Assembly: GCA_021604865.1 (NCBI GenBank)
Contig: BQJU01000029.1
Location: 24,607-88,606, forward strand
Length of the DNA stretch: 64,000 bases
Direction of reading: 5' to 3'
Origin: Saprospiraceae bacterium
GTDB taxonomy: Bacteria; Bacteroidota; Bacteroidia; Chitinophagales; Saprospiraceae
Part shown: positions 43,785-56,313 of the stretch, piece after piece
How positions within the stretch are numbered: position 1 is the stretch's first letter
Layout of the letters: the number at the start of each line of letters is the position of its first letter
Notes under the pieces: model-generated
Told to the model about the DNA's origin: nothing
Databases searched by the model: none
What the model saw: only the letters and a program-made list of their open reading frames with translations
Program-made: the position numbers and the translations under genes

Positions 43785-46559
43785 ATGAAAACATGTGTAT
43801 ACCGTTTATTACTCTTCTTGGTTTTATTAAGTTCGTCTCTAGTTGCAAGCGCTACCCATAATCGCGCTGGAGAAATTCGGATTGTCCCCCAGTTTGATCC
43901 CTGTGATGTTAATCCTCTAGCCATTCGTGCAATTGTATCCACCTATTCCAAAGTTGAAGGAACCGATGTAGATCGCGATTCCCTGGAAATATGCTGGGGC
44001 GATGGCACCTGTACCGTGATACCCCGTACCAATGGCAATGGACAACTTCTGGAAGGAAATGTCAAAAAAAATATATATGAAGGCACGCATTCCTATTTAG
44101 GCCCAGGCACCTATAAAATTGGCATGGAAGATCCCAACCGGGTAAGTAATATCATCAATATCAATGATGGAAACTCTGTCATGGTTCCTTTTTATATTGA
44201 AACGGAATATACGGTCCCTTCTGTCGTTTTTCAGGGCTGCAACAGTACGCCTCTACTCACTACCGATCCTATTGACATTGCTTGTGTAGGGGTACTATTT
44301 AGACATAACCCGGCAGCTATTGATGAAGAAAATGATAGCTTATCCTATGAATTGATCGTCCCGCTACAGGGGCCGGGTATGGAAGTTCCTTCTTATGAAT
44401 TCCCCAATGAAGTTCCCTTTGAAAACCCTGAAAATCAGTTTACAATTAATCCCAATAGCGGTGAGATTATTTGGCGGTCACCGCAATCGCCCGGTGAATA
44501 CAACGTTGCTTTTGTAGTAAAAGAATGGCGGAATGGATTGCTGATGAGCACCACGATCAGGGATATGCAGATCACGGTTACCACCTGCGAAAATTTGCCT
44601 CCTGTTGTTACTACAGAAATTGACGAAATCTGTGTCATAGCGGGTGAATTGATAGAATTTGATGTTGTTGCAACTGCTCCGGAAATTGAAGAAAATCAGC
44701 AAGTAAAACTTACCGCAGATGGAGGGCCATTAGTGCTATCAATCAGTCCAGCCACTTTCACTCCGGAAGAAGAAATTTTTCAGGATGATCCAGTGCTTAA
44801 AACCTTTCGTTGGCAAACTGCCTGTGAGCATATTTCCGATCAGTATTACCAGGTTGTTTTCCGAGCCGTTGACGACTTCTTTGGCAACGGTACCGGTTTG
44901 GGAACCATCAAAACAGTTAGGATAAAAGTAGTGGGGCCTCCCCCGCTTGATCCCCGCGCGGAAGCTCAAAACGATATGGTCCGTATCAGTTGGGAACAGC
45001 CCTACACCTGTGAAGATACCCAAACGGACTATTTCTTTGGTTTTTCAGTTTGGCGAAGGGATAATCCCAACAATTTCACCATCGATACTTGTACGCCTGG
45101 ACTAGAAGGTCGCGGCTATACTAAAATCAGCACCGGACCGGTACTGGATGCTGAAGGTGGTCGTTACTTTTTTGTAGATGAAAATCTGGATCGGGGCAAA
45201 ACATACTGTTACCGCATTTTGGGTGAATTTGCCCTTATCTCTCCGGGTGGTTATCCATACAACAAAGTGGAAAGTTTGCCCTCCGTTGAAATTTGCCAAC
45301 AGCTGAAACGGGATATTCCAGTGATTACCAATGTTAGCATCGCCACCACTAATCAACAGGATGGCACTATTGATGTTTGTTGGTCAAAACCGATAGAAGC
45401 AGATTTGAATCCGGCGCTGAATTCAGGACCTTATGTCTATGAAGTGCTCAGGGCCACCGGAATTACAACCAATGATGCCGATTTCCAACCTATTGGCGTG
45501 TCCTTTACCAGCCCTACTTTTGAGTTGGCCAATGATACCTGTTTCACCGATACTGGGCTTAATACAACCGATAACGCTTACTCTTATAAGGTTAACTTTT
45601 ATATTAAGGAGGACGAGTTTTTTGGTGCAACAGCTCCTGCGTCTTCAGTCTTTTTGAGTATTGCCCCAACCGACAATACCAATGTATTGACCTGGCAGGA
45701 AAGCGTGCCCTGGGGAAATTATAAATATACTGTTTATCGACTAGTTGATCAGGAGTACCTACCCATTGCAACGGTAACAGAACCCAATTATCGGGATAGT
45801 GGATTGGAGAATGGCATTCAATATTGTTATAAAATAGAAAGTGAGGGTACTTACAGTATCTCGGGCATTATCGATCCGATAATCAATTTATCTCAGGAAA
45901 CCTGCGGTATTCCCAACGACAATATCCCCCCATGTGCACCAGAATTGGAGGTAAGCAATCTTTGTGCACAGGCTACCGGTTGTTTGACTGACAACCAACT
46001 TTTCAATTCATTAACCTGGGTCAATCCTGAAGACCTTTGTGCTGAAGCCGATGACGTGCTTGGCTACAGGGTCTATTATGGCATTTCTACCGATGCCGGT
46101 TTTGAATTAGTAGAAGAGATTAGTGATCCAAGTGACTTGACCATTGATCATTTCCCTCCACAAAACCGTGGCCTTGCCGGGTGTTATGTCGTGACAGCAA
46201 TTGACTCCGTGGGCAATGAAAGCCCTTTCAGCAATACCGTTTGTACCGACAACTGCCCATTATATAGTTTGCCAAATACTTTCACCCCCAACCAGGATGG
46301 GCAGAATGATTTGTTTGTTCCCTTTGCTTATTGCTTTATCGAAAGCGTTGAATTCCAGGTTTATAATCGATGGGGTGAACTGGTTTTCGAAACTAAGGAC
46401 CCCAACCTCAACTGGGACGGTACCAACTTGCGTGGGGAACAATTGACAGAAGGGGTATACTATTATCGGTGTAAAGTGTTTGAACAACGGGTATCTGTAG
46501 AACCGGTTGTGGGACAACAGCAACTTAGTGGTTATATAGAGTTGATAAGGGGCAAATAG
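43785..46559 (+). CDS. T9SS type B cargo protein, paralogue 2
   Basis: 924 aa, alignable with the 40169-42955 product over nearly all its length: signal peptide, ATHNRAGEIRI, EICWGDGTCTV, a middle with CEHISDQYYQVVFRAVDDFF, CWSKPIEADL and DADFQPIGVSFTSPTF, and the C-terminal LPNTFTPNQDGQNDLFVPF and VYNRWGELVFETKDPNLNWD. A tandem duplication with ribE caught between the copies. Cys residues are abundant and conserved between the paralogues, suggesting disulfides or a metal/ligand-binding extracellular protein. Function unknown. Confidence 0.9.
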   Translation: MKTCVYRLLLFLVLLSSSLVASATHNRAGEIRIVPQFDPCDVNPLAIRAIVSTYSKVEGTDVDRDSLEICWGDGTCTVIPRTNGNGQLLEGNVKKNIYEGTHSYLGPGTYKIGMEDPNRVSNIININDGNSVMVPFYIETEYTVPSVVFQGCNSTPLLTTDPIDIACVGVLFRHNPAAIDEENDSLSYELIVPLQGPGMEVPSYEFPNEVPFENPENQFTINPNSGEIIWRSPQSPGEYNVAFVVKEWRNGLLMSTTIRDMQITVTTCENLPPVVTTEIDEICVIAGELIEFDVVATAPEIEENQQVKLTADGGPLVLSISPATFTPEEEIFQDDPVLKTFRWQTACEHISDQYYQVVFRAVDDFFGNGTGLGTIKTVRIKVVGPPPLDPRAEAQNDMVRISWEQPYTCEDTQTDYFFGFSVWRRDNPNNFTIDTCTPGLEGRGYTKISTGPVLDAEGGRYFFVDENLDRGKTYCYRILGEFALISPGGYPYNKVESLPSVEICQQLKRDIPVITNVSIATTNQQDGTIDVCWSKPIEADLNPALNSGPYVYEVLRATGITTNDADFQPIGVSFTSPTFELANDTCFTDTGLNTTDNAYSYKVNFYIKEDEFFGATAPASSVFLSIAPTDNTNVLTWQESVPWGNYKYTVYRLVDQEYLPIATVTEPNYRDSGLENGIQYCYKIESEGTYSISGIIDPIINLSQETCGIPNDNIPPCAPELEVSNLCAQATGCLTDNQLFNSLTWVNPEDLCAEADDVLGYRVYYGISTDAGFELVEEISDPSDLTIDHFPPQNRGLAGCYVVTAIDSVGNESPFSNTVCTDNCPLYSLPNTFTPNQDGQNDLFVPFAYCFIESVEFQVYNRWGELVFETKDPNLNWDGTNLRGEQLTEGVYYYRCKVFEQRVSVEPVVGQQQLSGYIELIRGK

Positions 46560-46581
46560 ACTTTTGCAACCTCCCAAGTCT

Positions 46582-47694
46582 CTAAATTTTCACAAATTGA
46601 TAAGTAGTCGATTGATTGTTTTTATTGACAACCTTCAAGCTATACACCCCTACAGGCCAATGTGTTACCATTACTTCGAGGCCTGAAGGTTCAACAAATG
46701 TATTGAGTATTTCCCGCCCCTGACTGGTATAAATAATAATCCTGCTTTTTGCAGGCAATTGCTCGATGTGCAAAAAATCAGCTACCGGATTGGGAAATAT
46801 ATTGATGGATAAACCATCCTCAACAACCTTTGTTCCTACCTGTATGGGCAAATCCGGATCAATGGCTAAACCATGCGGTTTATTAATATTTTCCGTGATC
46901 ACATCTTCTACTTGCGAGCCGTCCATGCTGGAGCGCTGCAACTTTCTGGAGCCAAGATCAGTCCAGTAAATGTTGCCATTCTCAAGATCTAGTGCTAGCC
47001 CCAATGGCGTACTCAAACCAGTCACAAGATCTTCAATGATGCCTCCATTCAAATTTGTGCGACTCACTTTACCCAGGGTGCAGTCTGTCCAATAGACCTT
47101 TCCCTGATTCAGATCCAGGGCAATGCCTTTGATTATTGATCCAGATATGGCAACAATATCTTCAATCATGCTCCCATCCAGATTTGCACGTTTGACCTTA
47201 CCAATTGCCGCGCCGTCACCCCATTCAGTCCAGTACATCTTATTGGCTCCGGGATCCAATGCGATACCATCCAGGTTGATATTTTGATACGTTACCAGTA
47301 CTTCCATTTCCGTACCATCCATTTTGGCCCGTTTGATATCCTTTTTACCACTATCCGTCCAATACATCATTTCTCCTTCCAAATCAAGTGCCAGGCCATC
47401 TGGCAATGCCAGATCTGCTACAATAATATCTTCAATTTCGGTACCATCCAGGTTGGATCGTTGTATTTTGTCCGAGACCCAATCAGTCCAGTAGATTTTC
47501 TGATTCCATAAATCCAATGCGATCCCCTTAGGAGTCACCTGGCTGGCAGGGATTACGATTTCCCGATTACCTCCCAAAAGTGTAGACCGTTCAATACCCG
47601 TTTGTATGTTGATCCAATACAAAGCAGGTTGTGCCAGGGCTGAAATACTCAACGCCAGGACAATCAGGGCAACTGAAATGCTTCTTTGAAACAT
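46582..47694 (-). CDS. YWTD beta-propeller protein with T9SS type A sorting signal
   Basis: 370 aa from the ATG at 47694 (MFQRSISVALIVLALSISAL, a signal peptide). Six LDL-receptor class B blades: ALYWINIQTGIERS, KIYWTDWVSDKIQRSNLDG, MMYWTDSGKKDIKRAKMDG, KMYWTEWGDGAAIG, KVYWTDCTLGKVSRTNLNG, NIYWTDLGSRKLQRSSMDG. The last ~75 residues are a type A sorting domain (INIFPNPVADFLHIEQLP; WPVGVYSLKVVNKNNQST). It is a surface or secreted protein of unknown ligand. Confidence 0.9.
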   Translation of the reverse strand: MFQRSISVALIVLALSISALAQPALYWINIQTGIERSTLLGGNREIVIPASQVTPKGIALDLWNQKIYWTDWVSDKIQRSNLDGTEIEDIIVADLALPDGLALDLEGEMMYWTDSGKKDIKRAKMDGTEMEVLVTYQNINLDGIALDPGANKMYWTEWGDGAAIGKVKRANLDGSMIEDIVAISGSIIKGIALDLNQGKVYWTDCTLGKVSRTNLNGGIIEDLVTGLSTPLGLALDLENGNIYWTDLGSRKLQRSSMDGSQVEDVITENINKPHGLAIDPDLPIQVGTKVVEDGLSINIFPNPVADFLHIEQLPAKSRIIIYTSQGREILNTFVEPSGLEVMVTHWPVGVYSLKVVNKNNQSTTYQFVKI

Positions 47695-47822
47695 AGGCTT
47701 TTCTCTTTTTACCTCAAATAGGTCACCTAATTTAATGAATTCCTGGCATGAAACCACTTTATTATTTGTGTAATGGCTAATAATGGCCAATACAAGTCAA
47801 TTGCCACGGCCGAATAGGTCAA

Positions 47823-47860
47823 TAAAAAAGCCCCTTCCAACCAACAGTTGAAAGGAGCCT
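47823..47860 (-). terminator. Terminator of rpoBC
   Basis: Downstream of rpoC on the minus strand: a 14-bp stem AGGCTCCTTTCAAC / GTTGGAAGGGGCTT (three G-U pairs), loop TGTTG, followed by TTTTTATT. The G-U pairs become C-A mismatches in the opposite RNA, so it should work mainly in the rpoC direction. Confidence 0.8.
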
Positions 47861-47902
47861 TTTTCTATTATATCCCGGTATTTAATCCGGCATTTGTCAG
47901 TC

Positions 47903-50900
47903 CTAGAAATCTTCGATTTCTTCCATTTGCGTTCGTCTTGCCTCGTAAGCATCCTGTGCTTGCTTGGAAGTTACAAACAGCGTTTCAAATTCACGTAATC
48001 CCGTTCCTGCCGGAATTTGTTTGCCGACAATCACGTTCTCTTTCAGTCCAGCCAATCCATCCAACTTGGCACCTATAGCAGCAGTACTCAACACTTTCGT
48101 CGTTTCCTGGAAGGAAGCCGCTGAGATCCAGCTATGTGTACCTAATGAGGATTTTGTAATACCCAGCAACAATGGACTGGATGTAGCCGCAACAGCATCC
48201 CGGTATTCCACTGGTTTCTTATCGTTGCGCTTGAGGAAAGAATTCTCTTCCCGCAATTGACGTAAAGTCACCAACTGTCCTGGCTTCAATTTATTGGATT
48301 CGCCGGCTTCAGTAATGAACTTCTTATCAAAGATCCAATCATTTTGCTCGAGGAAGTCATGCTTTTCAGCAGCTTCACCTTCAAGGAAGTTGGTATCTCC
48401 CGGATCTTCAATTTGTACCCGACGCATCATCTGACGGACGATAACCTCGATGTGTTTGTTGTTGATCGTAATACCCTGTGAGCGATACACCTCCTGTACA
48501 CCATTTACCAGGTAAGATTGAACGGCGAATGGGCCTTTGATATTCAAAATATCCCGAGGTGCAATGGCACCATCAGACAATGGTGTTCCGGCACGTACAA
48601 AGTCACCTTCTTGTACCAGGATGTGCTTAGACAAACCAATCAGGTATTTCCGGATCTGGCCGTCCTTAGCCGTTACGATCACCTCCCGGTTACCACGTTT
48701 GATTTTACCGAATGCCACCACACCGTCAATTTCAGAAACAACAGCAGGGTTAGATGGGTTACGGGCTTCAAACAGTTCCGTTACCCTCGGCAGACCACCC
48801 GTGATATCCTGGATTTTACCCAGCTTACGTGGTATCTTCACAATTTTCTCACCGGCTTTTACTTCTGCACCATCTTCGATAGAGATGTAGGAGCCTACCG
48901 GCAGGTTATAACTACGCAGTTCTTCACCATCTGTGCTTAAAATTTTGATGGTTGGAATTTTGCGCTTGTTTTTAGGTTCAGTGATTACTTTCTCAGCATA
49001 ACCAGTCTGGTCATCACGCTCAATCCGGAAAGTAATACCTTCTTCAATATCTTCGAACTTGGCAACACCGTGGAATTCAGAAACAATTACGGCATTAAAT
49101 GGATCCCATTCACAAATGAGGTCTCCTTTCTTAATCATCTTTGCATCAGATACATGCAAGGTTGATCCATAAGGAATGTGATGAGCAGACATTTGACGGC
49201 CAGTATCTGTATCCACTATCCGTACTTCACCGGTTCGGGACAATACAATCTGGATGTCCTTACCCGAATCATCTTTCGCCGTAGTAACCCGGATGCCATC
49301 AAATTCCAATTTACCAGCAAACTTGGAAATGATTTCAGATTCCGTTTTTGACAATGAAGCAATACCACCAACGTGGAAGGTACGCAGTGTCAACTGGGTT
49401 CCAGGTTCACCAATTGATTGAGCGGCAATAATACCAACGGCATCTCCTTTCTCTGTAATCCGGCCAGTCGCTAAGTTTTTACCGTAACACTTGGTACAAA
49501 CTCCACGACGCGCTTCACAAGTAAGTACAGAACGGATGGTTACTTCTTCAACACCTATCTTCTCGAAATTTTCTGCCATCGCCATGGTGATGTATTCACC
49601 GGCTTTCAAAATCAACTCCTCTGTTTCAGGATGATAGATATCGTGCAAAGTATAACGCCCTGCGACCCGTGAAGACAATTGTTCGATCACCTTATCATTA
49701 TCGCGTAATGCGGTCGTTTCGATTCCCCGCAAGGTCGCACAATCTTCTTCCATGATGACAACGTCCTGAGAAACATCCACCAGACGACGAGTCAGGTAAC
49801 CGGCATCTGCCGTTTTCAATGCCGTATCGGCCAAACCTTTACGAGCACCGTGAGTAGAGATAAAGTATTCCAAAACCGATAATCCATCCACAAAGTTGGA
49901 AAGAATCGGGTTTTCGATTACCGCTCCACCGGAGTCACCAGATTTTTTCGGTTTTGCCATCAATCCCCGAAGTCCACACAACTGCTTAATTTGCTGCTTA
50001 GAACCACGGGCACCGGAGTCAAGCATCATAAATACCGAGTTGAATCCCTGCTTGTGAGCAGCCAATTCCACCATCAGTGTTTCTGTGATGCGATTATCCG
50101 CATAAGTCCATTTATCAATGATCTGATTGTAACGTTCGTTGTTGGTAATCAGACCCATATTGTAGTTATCCCAAACTTCATCCACTTCAGCCTGAGCTTC
50201 ATCCAGTGTTTGCTGCTTCACCGTTGGGTTAATCAAATCCCCCAGGTTGAAAGACAGTCCACCTTTAAAGGCCCAAAGGAAACCCAACTCCTTGATATTA
50301 TCCAGGAAGTCGGCAGTTATCGCAAAATTGGTTCTATCCAGAATATCAGCGATTACCTTTTTCAGGTTCTTTTTAGTCAACAGCTGGTTGATAAAAGGCA
50401 AACCTTCTGGAAGGTTTTGGTTGAACAATACTCGACCGGTAGTCGATTCTACCAAACGGTTCACAAAATTGCCATCCTCATCTTCTACTGGCACGCGTAC
50501 TCTAATAGGTGCGTGCAGATCCAACTGTTTTTCATTATAGGCAATAACGACCTCTTCCGGAGAGTAGAAAGCCCGTCCATCACCCAATACTTTGATGGTA
50601 TCAGTCGACTTGCGTTCTTTAGTAATATAATACAGTCCCAAAACCATATCCTGTGAAGGCAAGGTAATTGGAGATCCGTTCTGCGGATTAAGCATGTTGT
50701 GCGAAGACAACATCAATACCTGAGCTTCAAGAATAGCAGCGTGGCTCAATGGCACGTGTACCGCCATCTGGTCACCGTCAAAGTCGGCGTTGAAGGCACC
50801 ACATACCAACGGGTGCAACTGGATCGCTTTTCCTTCAATCAGTTTAGGTTGGAATGCCTGTATTGACAAACGGTGCAGTGTTGGTGCCCGGTTGAGCATC

Positions 50901-52207
50901 ACGGGATGCCCCTTCAGGATATTTTCCAGAATTTCCCAGATCACCGGGTCTTTGCGGTCTACCAGTTTCTTGGCAGATTTCACCGTTTTTACGATACCAC
51001 GTTCTATCAGTTTCCGGATCACAAATGGTTTAAACAATTCCGCTGCCATTGCTTTTGGAATACCACACTCGTGTAGTTTGAGTGTTGGTCCTACCACAAT
51101 TACAGAACGGCCTGAATAATCCACACGTTTTCCAAGCAGGTTTTGACGGAAACGGCCCTGCTTTCCCTTCAGAATATCACTGAGGGATTTCAGTGCACGG
51201 CCACCTTCAGCTTTTACAGCATTTGATTTACGCGAGTTATCGAATAAGGAATCGACCGCTTCCTGCAACATCCGTTTTTCGTTTCTCAGGATGACTTCAG
51301 GAGCCTTAATTTCCAACAAACGCTTCAAACGGTTATTACGGATAATTACCCGGCGGTACAAATCATTCAAATCGGAGCTGGCAAAACGACCACCATCCAG
51401 TGGGACCAACGGACGCAATTCCGGTGGAACAACCGGCAAGTACTGAATAATAGTCCATTCCGGGCGGTTTTCAATACGAGTCAAACCATCGCGAAATGCT
51501 TCAACTACACGCAAGCGTTTCAACGCTTCACTTTTCCGCTGCTGTGATGTTTCATTAGCTGCCTGATGACGCAAATCATAGGACAATTGGTCCAAATCAA
51601 GACGCATCAACAGTTCCCGTACCGCATCAGCACCCATTTTGGCGATGAATTTAGTTGGGTCACTGTCATCCAATGACTGGTTCTCTGCCGGCAAAGCATC
51701 CAGAATATCCAGATATTCTTCTTCCGACAACAAATCCATCTTCACTACCCCTTCATCTTCCTTCACGCCGGGTTGAATCACCACATAACGCTCGTAATAA
51801 ATGATAGATTCCAATTTCTTGGAAGATAATCCCAGCAGGTATCCGATCTTATTAGGTAGTGATTTAAAAAACCAAATGTGCACTACCGGTACAACCAGCT
51901 TGATGTGCCCCATTCGTTCGCGCCGGACTTTCTTCTCTGTTACTTCTACACCACAGCGGTCACAAACAATCCCTTTATATCGAATACGTTTATATTTCCC
52001 ACAATAACACTCATAGTCCTTGACCGGACCAAAAATTCTTTCACAAAAAAGTCCATCACGTTCTGGTTTATAAGAACGGTAGTTAATGGTCTCCGGTTTC
52101 AGGACTTCACCATAGGAACGTTCAAGAATATCGTCAGGAGACGATAAACTGATAGTTATGGATTCAAAATCCTGATTTTGGACACGACTTTTTTTCTTAA
52201 AAGGCAT
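47903..52207 (-). CDS. rpoC: RNA polymerase beta' subunit
   Basis: 1434 aa from the ATG at 52207 ([20 protein letters not shown]). First zinc site [20 protein letters not shown], the active-site [12 protein letters not shown], the second zinc site [14 protein letters not shown], and the trigger-loop region [19 protein letters not shown]. Full length for Bacteroidota. No intein or large insertion was noted. Co-transcribed with rpoB 68 bp upstream. Confidence 0.99.
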   Translation of the reverse strand: MPFKKKSRVQNQDFESITISLSSPDDILERSYGEVLKPETINYRSYKPERDGLFCERIFGPVKDYECYCGKYKRIRYKGIVCDRCGVEVTEKKVRRERMGHIKLVVPVVHIWFFKSLPNKIGYLLGLSSKKLESIIYYERYVVIQPGVKEDEGVVKMDLLSEEEYLDILDALPAENQSLDDSDPTKFIAKMGADAVRELLMRLDLDQLSYDLRHQAANETSQQRKSEALKRLRVVEAFRDGLTRIENRPEWTIIQYLPVVPPELRPLVPLDGGRFASSDLNDLYRRVIIRNNRLKRLLEIKAPEVILRNEKRMLQEAVDSLFDNSRKSNAVKAEGGRALKSLSDILKGKQGRFRQNLLGKRVDYSGRSVIVVGPTLKLHECGIPKAMAAELFKPFVIRKLIERGIVKTVKSAKKLVDRKDPVIWEILENILKGHPVMLNRAPTLHRLSIQAFQPKLIEGKAIQLHPLVCGAFNADFDGDQMAVHVPLSHAAILEAQVLMLSSHNMLNPQNGSPITLPSQDMVLGLYYITKERKSTDTIKVLGDGRAFYSPEEVVIAYNEKQLDLHAPIRVRVPVEDEDGNFVNRLVESTTGRVLFNQNLPEGLPFINQLLTKKNLKKVIADILDRTNFAITADFLDNIKELGFLWAFKGGLSFNLGDLINPTVKQQTLDEAQAEVDEVWDNYNMGLITNNERYNQIIDKWTYADNRITETLMVELAAHKQGFNSVFMMLDSGARGSKQQIKQLCGLRGLMAKPKKSGDSGGAVIENPILSNFVDGLSVLEYFISTHGARKGLADTALKTADAGYLTRRLVDVSQDVVIMEEDCATLRGIETTALRDNDKVIEQLSSRVAGRYTLHDIYHPETEELILKAGEYITMAMAENFEKIGVEEVTIRSVLTCEARRGVCTKCYGKNLATGRITEKGDAVGIIAAQSIGEPGTQLTLRTFHVGGIASLSKTESEIISKFAGKLEFDGIRVTTAKDDSGKDIQIVLSRTGEVRIVDTDTGRQMSAHHIPYGSTLHVSDAKMIKKGDLICEWDPFNAVIVSEFHGVAKFEDIEEGITFRIERDDQTGYAEKVITEPKNKRKIPTIKILSTDGEELRSYNLPVGSYISIEDGAEVKAGEKIVKIPRKLGKIQDITGGLPRVTELFEARNPSNPAVVSEIDGVVAFGKIKRGNREVIVTAKDGQIRKYLIGLSKHILVQEGDFVRAGTPLSDGAIAPRDILNIKGPFAVQSYLVNGVQEVYRSQGITINNKHIEVIVRQMMRRVQIEDPGDTNFLEGEAAEKHDFLEQNDWIFDKKFITEAGESNKLKPGQLVTLRQLREENSFLKRNDKKPVEYRDAVAATSSPLLLGITKSSLGTHSWISAASFQETTKVLSTAAIGAKLDGLAGLKENVIVGKQIPAGTGLREFETLFVTSKQAQDAYEARRTQMEEIEDF

Positions 52208-52275
52208 ATTTATTAGAATTTGATCGATGATCAATAGATTCCCGAAATAACCAGCAGTTATTTCGGGAAGATTTT

Positions 52276-55200
52276 TTAATCAAATTTTATATCAAGCGCC
52301 AAACCGCGTAATTCATGTACGAGTACATTAAAAGACTCAGGAATATTTGGCGTTGGTAAATTGTCACCCTTGACAATAGCTTCATAAGCCTTGGCACGGC
52401 CATTGATATCATCCGACTTGATGGTCAATAATTCCTGCAGGATATTAGAAGCACCAAAGGCTTCCAATGCCCATACTTCCATCTCACCAAAACGTTGACC
52501 ACCAAACTGTGCTTTACCTCCCAGAGGCTGTTGGGTAATCAATGAATATGGTCCGATAGAACGAGCGTGCATTTTATCATCAACCATGTGTGACAGCTTG
52601 AGCATGTAGATTACCCCTACCGTAGCTTGCTGGTGGAAACGATCTCCCGTTTCACCATCAGACAGGTAGGTTTGCCCCAAGCTCGGCAATTGGGCTTTCT
52701 GGATGTAGGTTTCGATTTCTTCCTGGCTGGCTCCGTCAAAAATTGGTGTAGCAAATTTCACACCCATTTTTTCACCGGCCCATCCCAGTACTGTTTCGAA
52801 AATCTGTCCCAGATTCATCCGCGAAGGTACACCCAGTGGATTCAATACGATATCTACCTGAGTACCATCTTCAAGAAACGGCATATCTTCAATCCGCACA
52901 ATCCGGGATACAATACCTTTATTACCGTGGCGACCAGCAAGTTTATCCCCTACTTTCAGCTTACGCTTCTTAGCCAGATAAACCTTTGCCAATTTAAGTA
53001 CACCTGCAGGTAGTTCATCACCAATGCTGATGTTGAATTTTTCCCGCTTGTAACGGCCAACTTCTTCGTTGGTCTTGATGCTATAATTGTGTAGCAATCT
53101 CGCAACCAGGGAATTGATGTTCTCATCATCTGTCCAGTTGCTATAATCCACTGTTGTGTATTCCACTTCGCGGAGCAATTCCTGGCTGAATTTGAGGCTT
53201 TTAGGCACCAATTGCTCACCGTAGATACTCTTCACACCCTGGGAAATCTTATCTTTCACCAGAACCAACAATTTGTCAATCAGGATGGTCTTGAGTTCGT
53301 TCAAAGCAATCTTGTGCTGATCATCAAGTTTAGTCAGCAGATCTTTTTCTTGCGCTTTTTGTACTTTATCCTTTTTCGCCCGAGCAAATAATTGCTTGTC
53401 GATGATAATCCCCTGGGTTGATGGCGGTGCTTTCAAAGAAGCATCTTTTACATCACCCGCTTTATCACCAAAGATGGCGCGCAGCAGTTTTTCTTCCGGA
53501 GTCGGATCTGATTCTCCTTTTGGTGTAATCTTACCGATCAGGATATCCCCCTCTTTAATCCAGGCGCCAACACGGATAATCCCGTTTTCGTCTAGATCTT
53601 TGGTTGCTTCTTCACTGACGTTAGGAATGTCATTGGTGAGTTCTTCTTCACCAAGTTTGGTATCCCGTACATCCAGTTCAAAGTGCTCAATGTGCAAAGA
53701 GGTAAAAACATCCTCCCGAACTACACGTTCAGAAAGTACGATGGCATCCTCGAAGTTATAACCTTTCCAGGGCATGAACGCCACTTTCAAGTTTTGACCG
53801 AGGGCCAATTCTCCTTTTTCTGTAGCATAACCGTCACAAAGGATCATTCCACGGTGAACCCGATCGCCCCGACGCACAATAGGAGTCAGGTTGATACAAG
53901 TACCCTGGTTGGTCCGCATAAACTTGGTCAGCTTATAGGATTTGCGGTTATCTTCAAAAGAAACCAATTGCTCTTCTTCGGTACGGTCATAGCGGATTAC
54001 AATTTCATTGGCATCCACATATTCTACCACACCATCTCCTTCAGCGTTGATCAACATGCGGGAGTCACGTGCCACTTTTCCTTCCAACCCTGTTCCCACA
54101 ATAGGAGAAGCCGGACGAATCAATGGTACTGCCTGACGTTGCATGTTGGATCCCATCAAGGCGCGGTTGGCATCATCATTTTCAAGGAATGGAATCATGG
54201 AAGCCGATACCCCAACAATCTGGTTAGGAGCAACATCCATAAATTCTATTTCACTTGGTGTGAGTACCGGGAAGTCACCATGTTCGCGACATTTAACCCG
54301 ATCGAACAAGAACGCACCTGATTCATTATTAATTGGCGCATTTGCCTGGGCGATTCGTTTAAAGTCTTCCCCTTCCGCAGAAAGGTACTTGGCTTTACTT
54401 TTTACGTCCACATGTCCTTTGAGTACAGAACGATAGGGCGTTTCCAGGAATCCCATTTTGTTCACTTTCGCGTGAACGCAAAGGGTGGAAATCAAACCAA
54501 TGTTTGGTCCCTCCGGTGTTTCAATAGTACAAAGGCGGCCATAGTGTGAATAGTGTACGTCCCTTACCTCAAATCCCGCACGTTCACGGGAAAGACCTCC
54601 AGGTCCGAGGGCAGAAATACGCCGTTTGTGGGTAATTTCTGACAATGGATTGGTTTGATCGAGGAACTGTGACAGTTGGCTCGTTCCGAAGAATGAGTTG
54701 ATCACAGATGAGAGTGTCCGTGCGTTGATCAGATCGATAGGCGTAAACACCTCATTATCCCGCACGTTCATTCTTTCCCGGATGGTACGCGCCATACGCG
54801 CCAGACCAACGCCAAATTGGGCGTACAATTGTTCTCCTACCGTACGCACCCGACGATTACTCAGGTGGTCAATATCATCAATCTCTGCCTTCTGATTCAT
54901 CAGTGCGACGAGATATTTAACGATATCGATGATATCTTCTTTGGTCAGGACAAGTGTTTCTTTGGAAATCTCCAGTCCCAGTTTCCGGTTGATTTTGTAC
55001 CGCCCAACCTCACCGAGGTTGTAGCGCTTATCGGAGAAGAACAATTTATCAATAATGCCTCTTGCTGTTTCCTCATCCGGTGGATCAGTACCACGCAATT
55101 GGCGGTAAATATGTTGAACCGCTTCCATTTCAGAACTGGAAGGGTCTTTTTGCAATGTATTATATATAATGGAGTAGTCCAGATCAATATCCTCTTTCTG

Positions 55201-56100
55201 AAGGATAACTGTTTCCATTTCTGCGTCCAGGATCAATTCTATGTTGTCTTCATCAAGGACGACATCACGTTCGAGGATAATCTCGTTCCGCTCAATGGTT
55301 ACTACTTCACCGGTATCTTCATCCACAAAGTCTTCTGTCCAGGTACGCAATACCCGTGCAGCCAGTTTACGTCCAATGGCATTTTCCAGTTCTTCACGGG
55401 TAGCTGAAATCTCATCAGCCAAATCGAAGATATCCAGAATTACCTTATCAGAATCGAATCCAATGGCGCGCAACAGCGTGGTAACAGGGAATTTTTTCTT
55501 ACGATCAATGTAAGCATACATCACCGTATTGATATCCGTAGCAAATTCCATCCAGGCCCCTTTAAAAGGAATTACTCTGGCGGAATAGATTTTGGTACCA
55601 TTGGGGTGAAAGGTCTGTCCGAAAAATACACCTGGAGAACGGTGCAACTGTGAAACAATCACCCGCTCAGCACCATTGATCACGAAGGTTCCCTTTGGCG
55701 TCATATAGGGAATGTTTCCTAAGAATACATCCTGAATGATCGTCTGGAAGTCGACGTGTTCTTCGTCATTACATGAAAGGCGCAATTTTGCCTTTAAGGG
55801 TACACTGTAGGTCAACCCTCTCTGCATACATTCCTCAATGGAGTAGCGAGGAGGATCGATGAAATAATCCAGAAACTCCAATACGAAAATGTTTCTGGCA
55901 TCAGTAATTGGGAAGTTTTCCTGAAATACTTTGTAAAGTCCTTCATTTATCCTGTTTTCCGGGGTTGTTTCCAGCTGGAAAAACTCATGAAAGGACTTCA
56001 GCTGTATTTCAAGCAAATCAGGGTACTGAGAGGAGAGTTTGATTTTGCCGAAGTTGATCCGTTGACTTTCGGCAGTTTGTACCTTACCGTTTGATGTCAT
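52276..56100 (-). CDS. rpoB: RNA polymerase beta subunit
   Basis: 1274 aa from the ATG at 56100 ([20 protein letters not shown]). An upstream TTG would add 14 residues without family support. Landmarks: [16 protein letters not shown], the rifampicin region [20 protein letters not shown], then [20 protein letters not shown], and the C-terminal [20 protein letters not shown]. In the rifampicin region the usual residues (Q-D/D-Q, H-K-R-R, S) are present, with no obvious resistance change. Confidence 0.99.
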   Translation of the reverse strand: MTSNGKVQTAESQRINFGKIKLSSQYPDLLEIQLKSFHEFFQLETTPENRINEGLYKVFQENFPITDARNIFVLEFLDYFIDPPRYSIEECMQRGLTYSVPLKAKLRLSCNDEEHVDFQTIIQDVFLGNIPYMTPKGTFVINGAERVIVSQLHRSPGVFFGQTFHPNGTKIYSARVIPFKGAWMEFATDINTVMYAYIDRKKKFPVTTLLRAIGFDSDKVILDIFDLADEISATREELENAIGRKLAARVLRTWTEDFVDEDTGEVVTIERNEIILERDVVLDEDNIELILDAEMETVILQKEDIDLDYSIIYNTLQKDPSSSEMEAVQHIYRQLRGTDPPDEETARGIIDKLFFSDKRYNLGEVGRYKINRKLGLEISKETLVLTKEDIIDIVKYLVALMNQKAEIDDIDHLSNRRVRTVGEQLYAQFGVGLARMARTIRERMNVRDNEVFTPIDLINARTLSSVINSFFGTSQLSQFLDQTNPLSEITHKRRISALGPGGLSRERAGFEVRDVHYSHYGRLCTIETPEGPNIGLISTLCVHAKVNKMGFLETPYRSVLKGHVDVKSKAKYLSAEGEDFKRIAQANAPINNESGAFLFDRVKCREHGDFPVLTPSEIEFMDVAPNQIVGVSASMIPFLENDDANRALMGSNMQRQAVPLIRPASPIVGTGLEGKVARDSRMLINAEGDGVVEYVDANEIVIRYDRTEEEQLVSFEDNRKSYKLTKFMRTNQGTCINLTPIVRRGDRVHRGMILCDGYATEKGELALGQNLKVAFMPWKGYNFEDAIVLSERVVREDVFTSLHIEHFELDVRDTKLGEEELTNDIPNVSEEATKDLDENGIIRVGAWIKEGDILIGKITPKGESDPTPEEKLLRAIFGDKAGDVKDASLKAPPSTQGIIIDKQLFARAKKDKVQKAQEKDLLTKLDDQHKIALNELKTILIDKLLVLVKDKISQGVKSIYGEQLVPKSLKFSQELLREVEYTTVDYSNWTDDENINSLVARLLHNYSIKTNEEVGRYKREKFNISIGDELPAGVLKLAKVYLAKKRKLKVGDKLAGRHGNKGIVSRIVRIEDMPFLEDGTQVDIVLNPLGVPSRMNLGQIFETVLGWAGEKMGVKFATPIFDGASQEEIETYIQKAQLPSLGQTYLSDGETGDRFHQQATVGVIYMLKLSHMVDDKMHARSIGPYSLITQQPLGGKAQFGGQRFGEMEVWALEAFGASNILQELLTIKSDDINGRAKAYEAIVKGDNLPTPNIPESFNVLVHELRGLALDIKFD

Positions 56101-56180
56101 CTGCAAATTTGATTTTTTTTGGCGATCAAAGCGTCTCTTCAACCACCGACACAGAAATAATACCCATTAAACAGGTAAAT

Positions 56181-56296
56181 AGTTCAATTACCTTGAACTT
56201 TATCTATACGACAATAGGCTTAGCCAGTTGGTAACAACTCGCTAAGCCTTTGTGGTCCAAAAACCAAGTCATATTTTGGTCATAAAACCTATGACC
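56181..56296 (-). promoter_or_regulatory. Three stacked hairpins between rplL and rpoB
   Basis: In the 213-bp spacer: 56278-56296 (GGTCATA / TATGACC, 7 bp), 56216-56249 (AGGCTTAGC / GCTAAGCCT 9 bp, one C-C mismatch, AGTTG / CAACT 5 bp, GTAA loop) and 56181-56199 (AGTTCAA / TTGAACT, 7 bp). None is followed by a U-run on the minus strand. The position matches the attenuator/RNase III processing zone between rplL and rpoB known in enterobacteria. Confidence 0.65.
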
Positions 56297-56313
56297 TGGT
56301 CTTTGGCAGATGG

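Noticed and set aside
49991..50656. 221-aa plus-strand open frame inside rpoC
   Set aside because: Antisense shadow of a highly conserved gene; no domain and no start context.
53683..54321. 212-aa plus-strand open frame inside rpoB
   Set aside because: Antisense shadow; composition follows from the rpoB codons.
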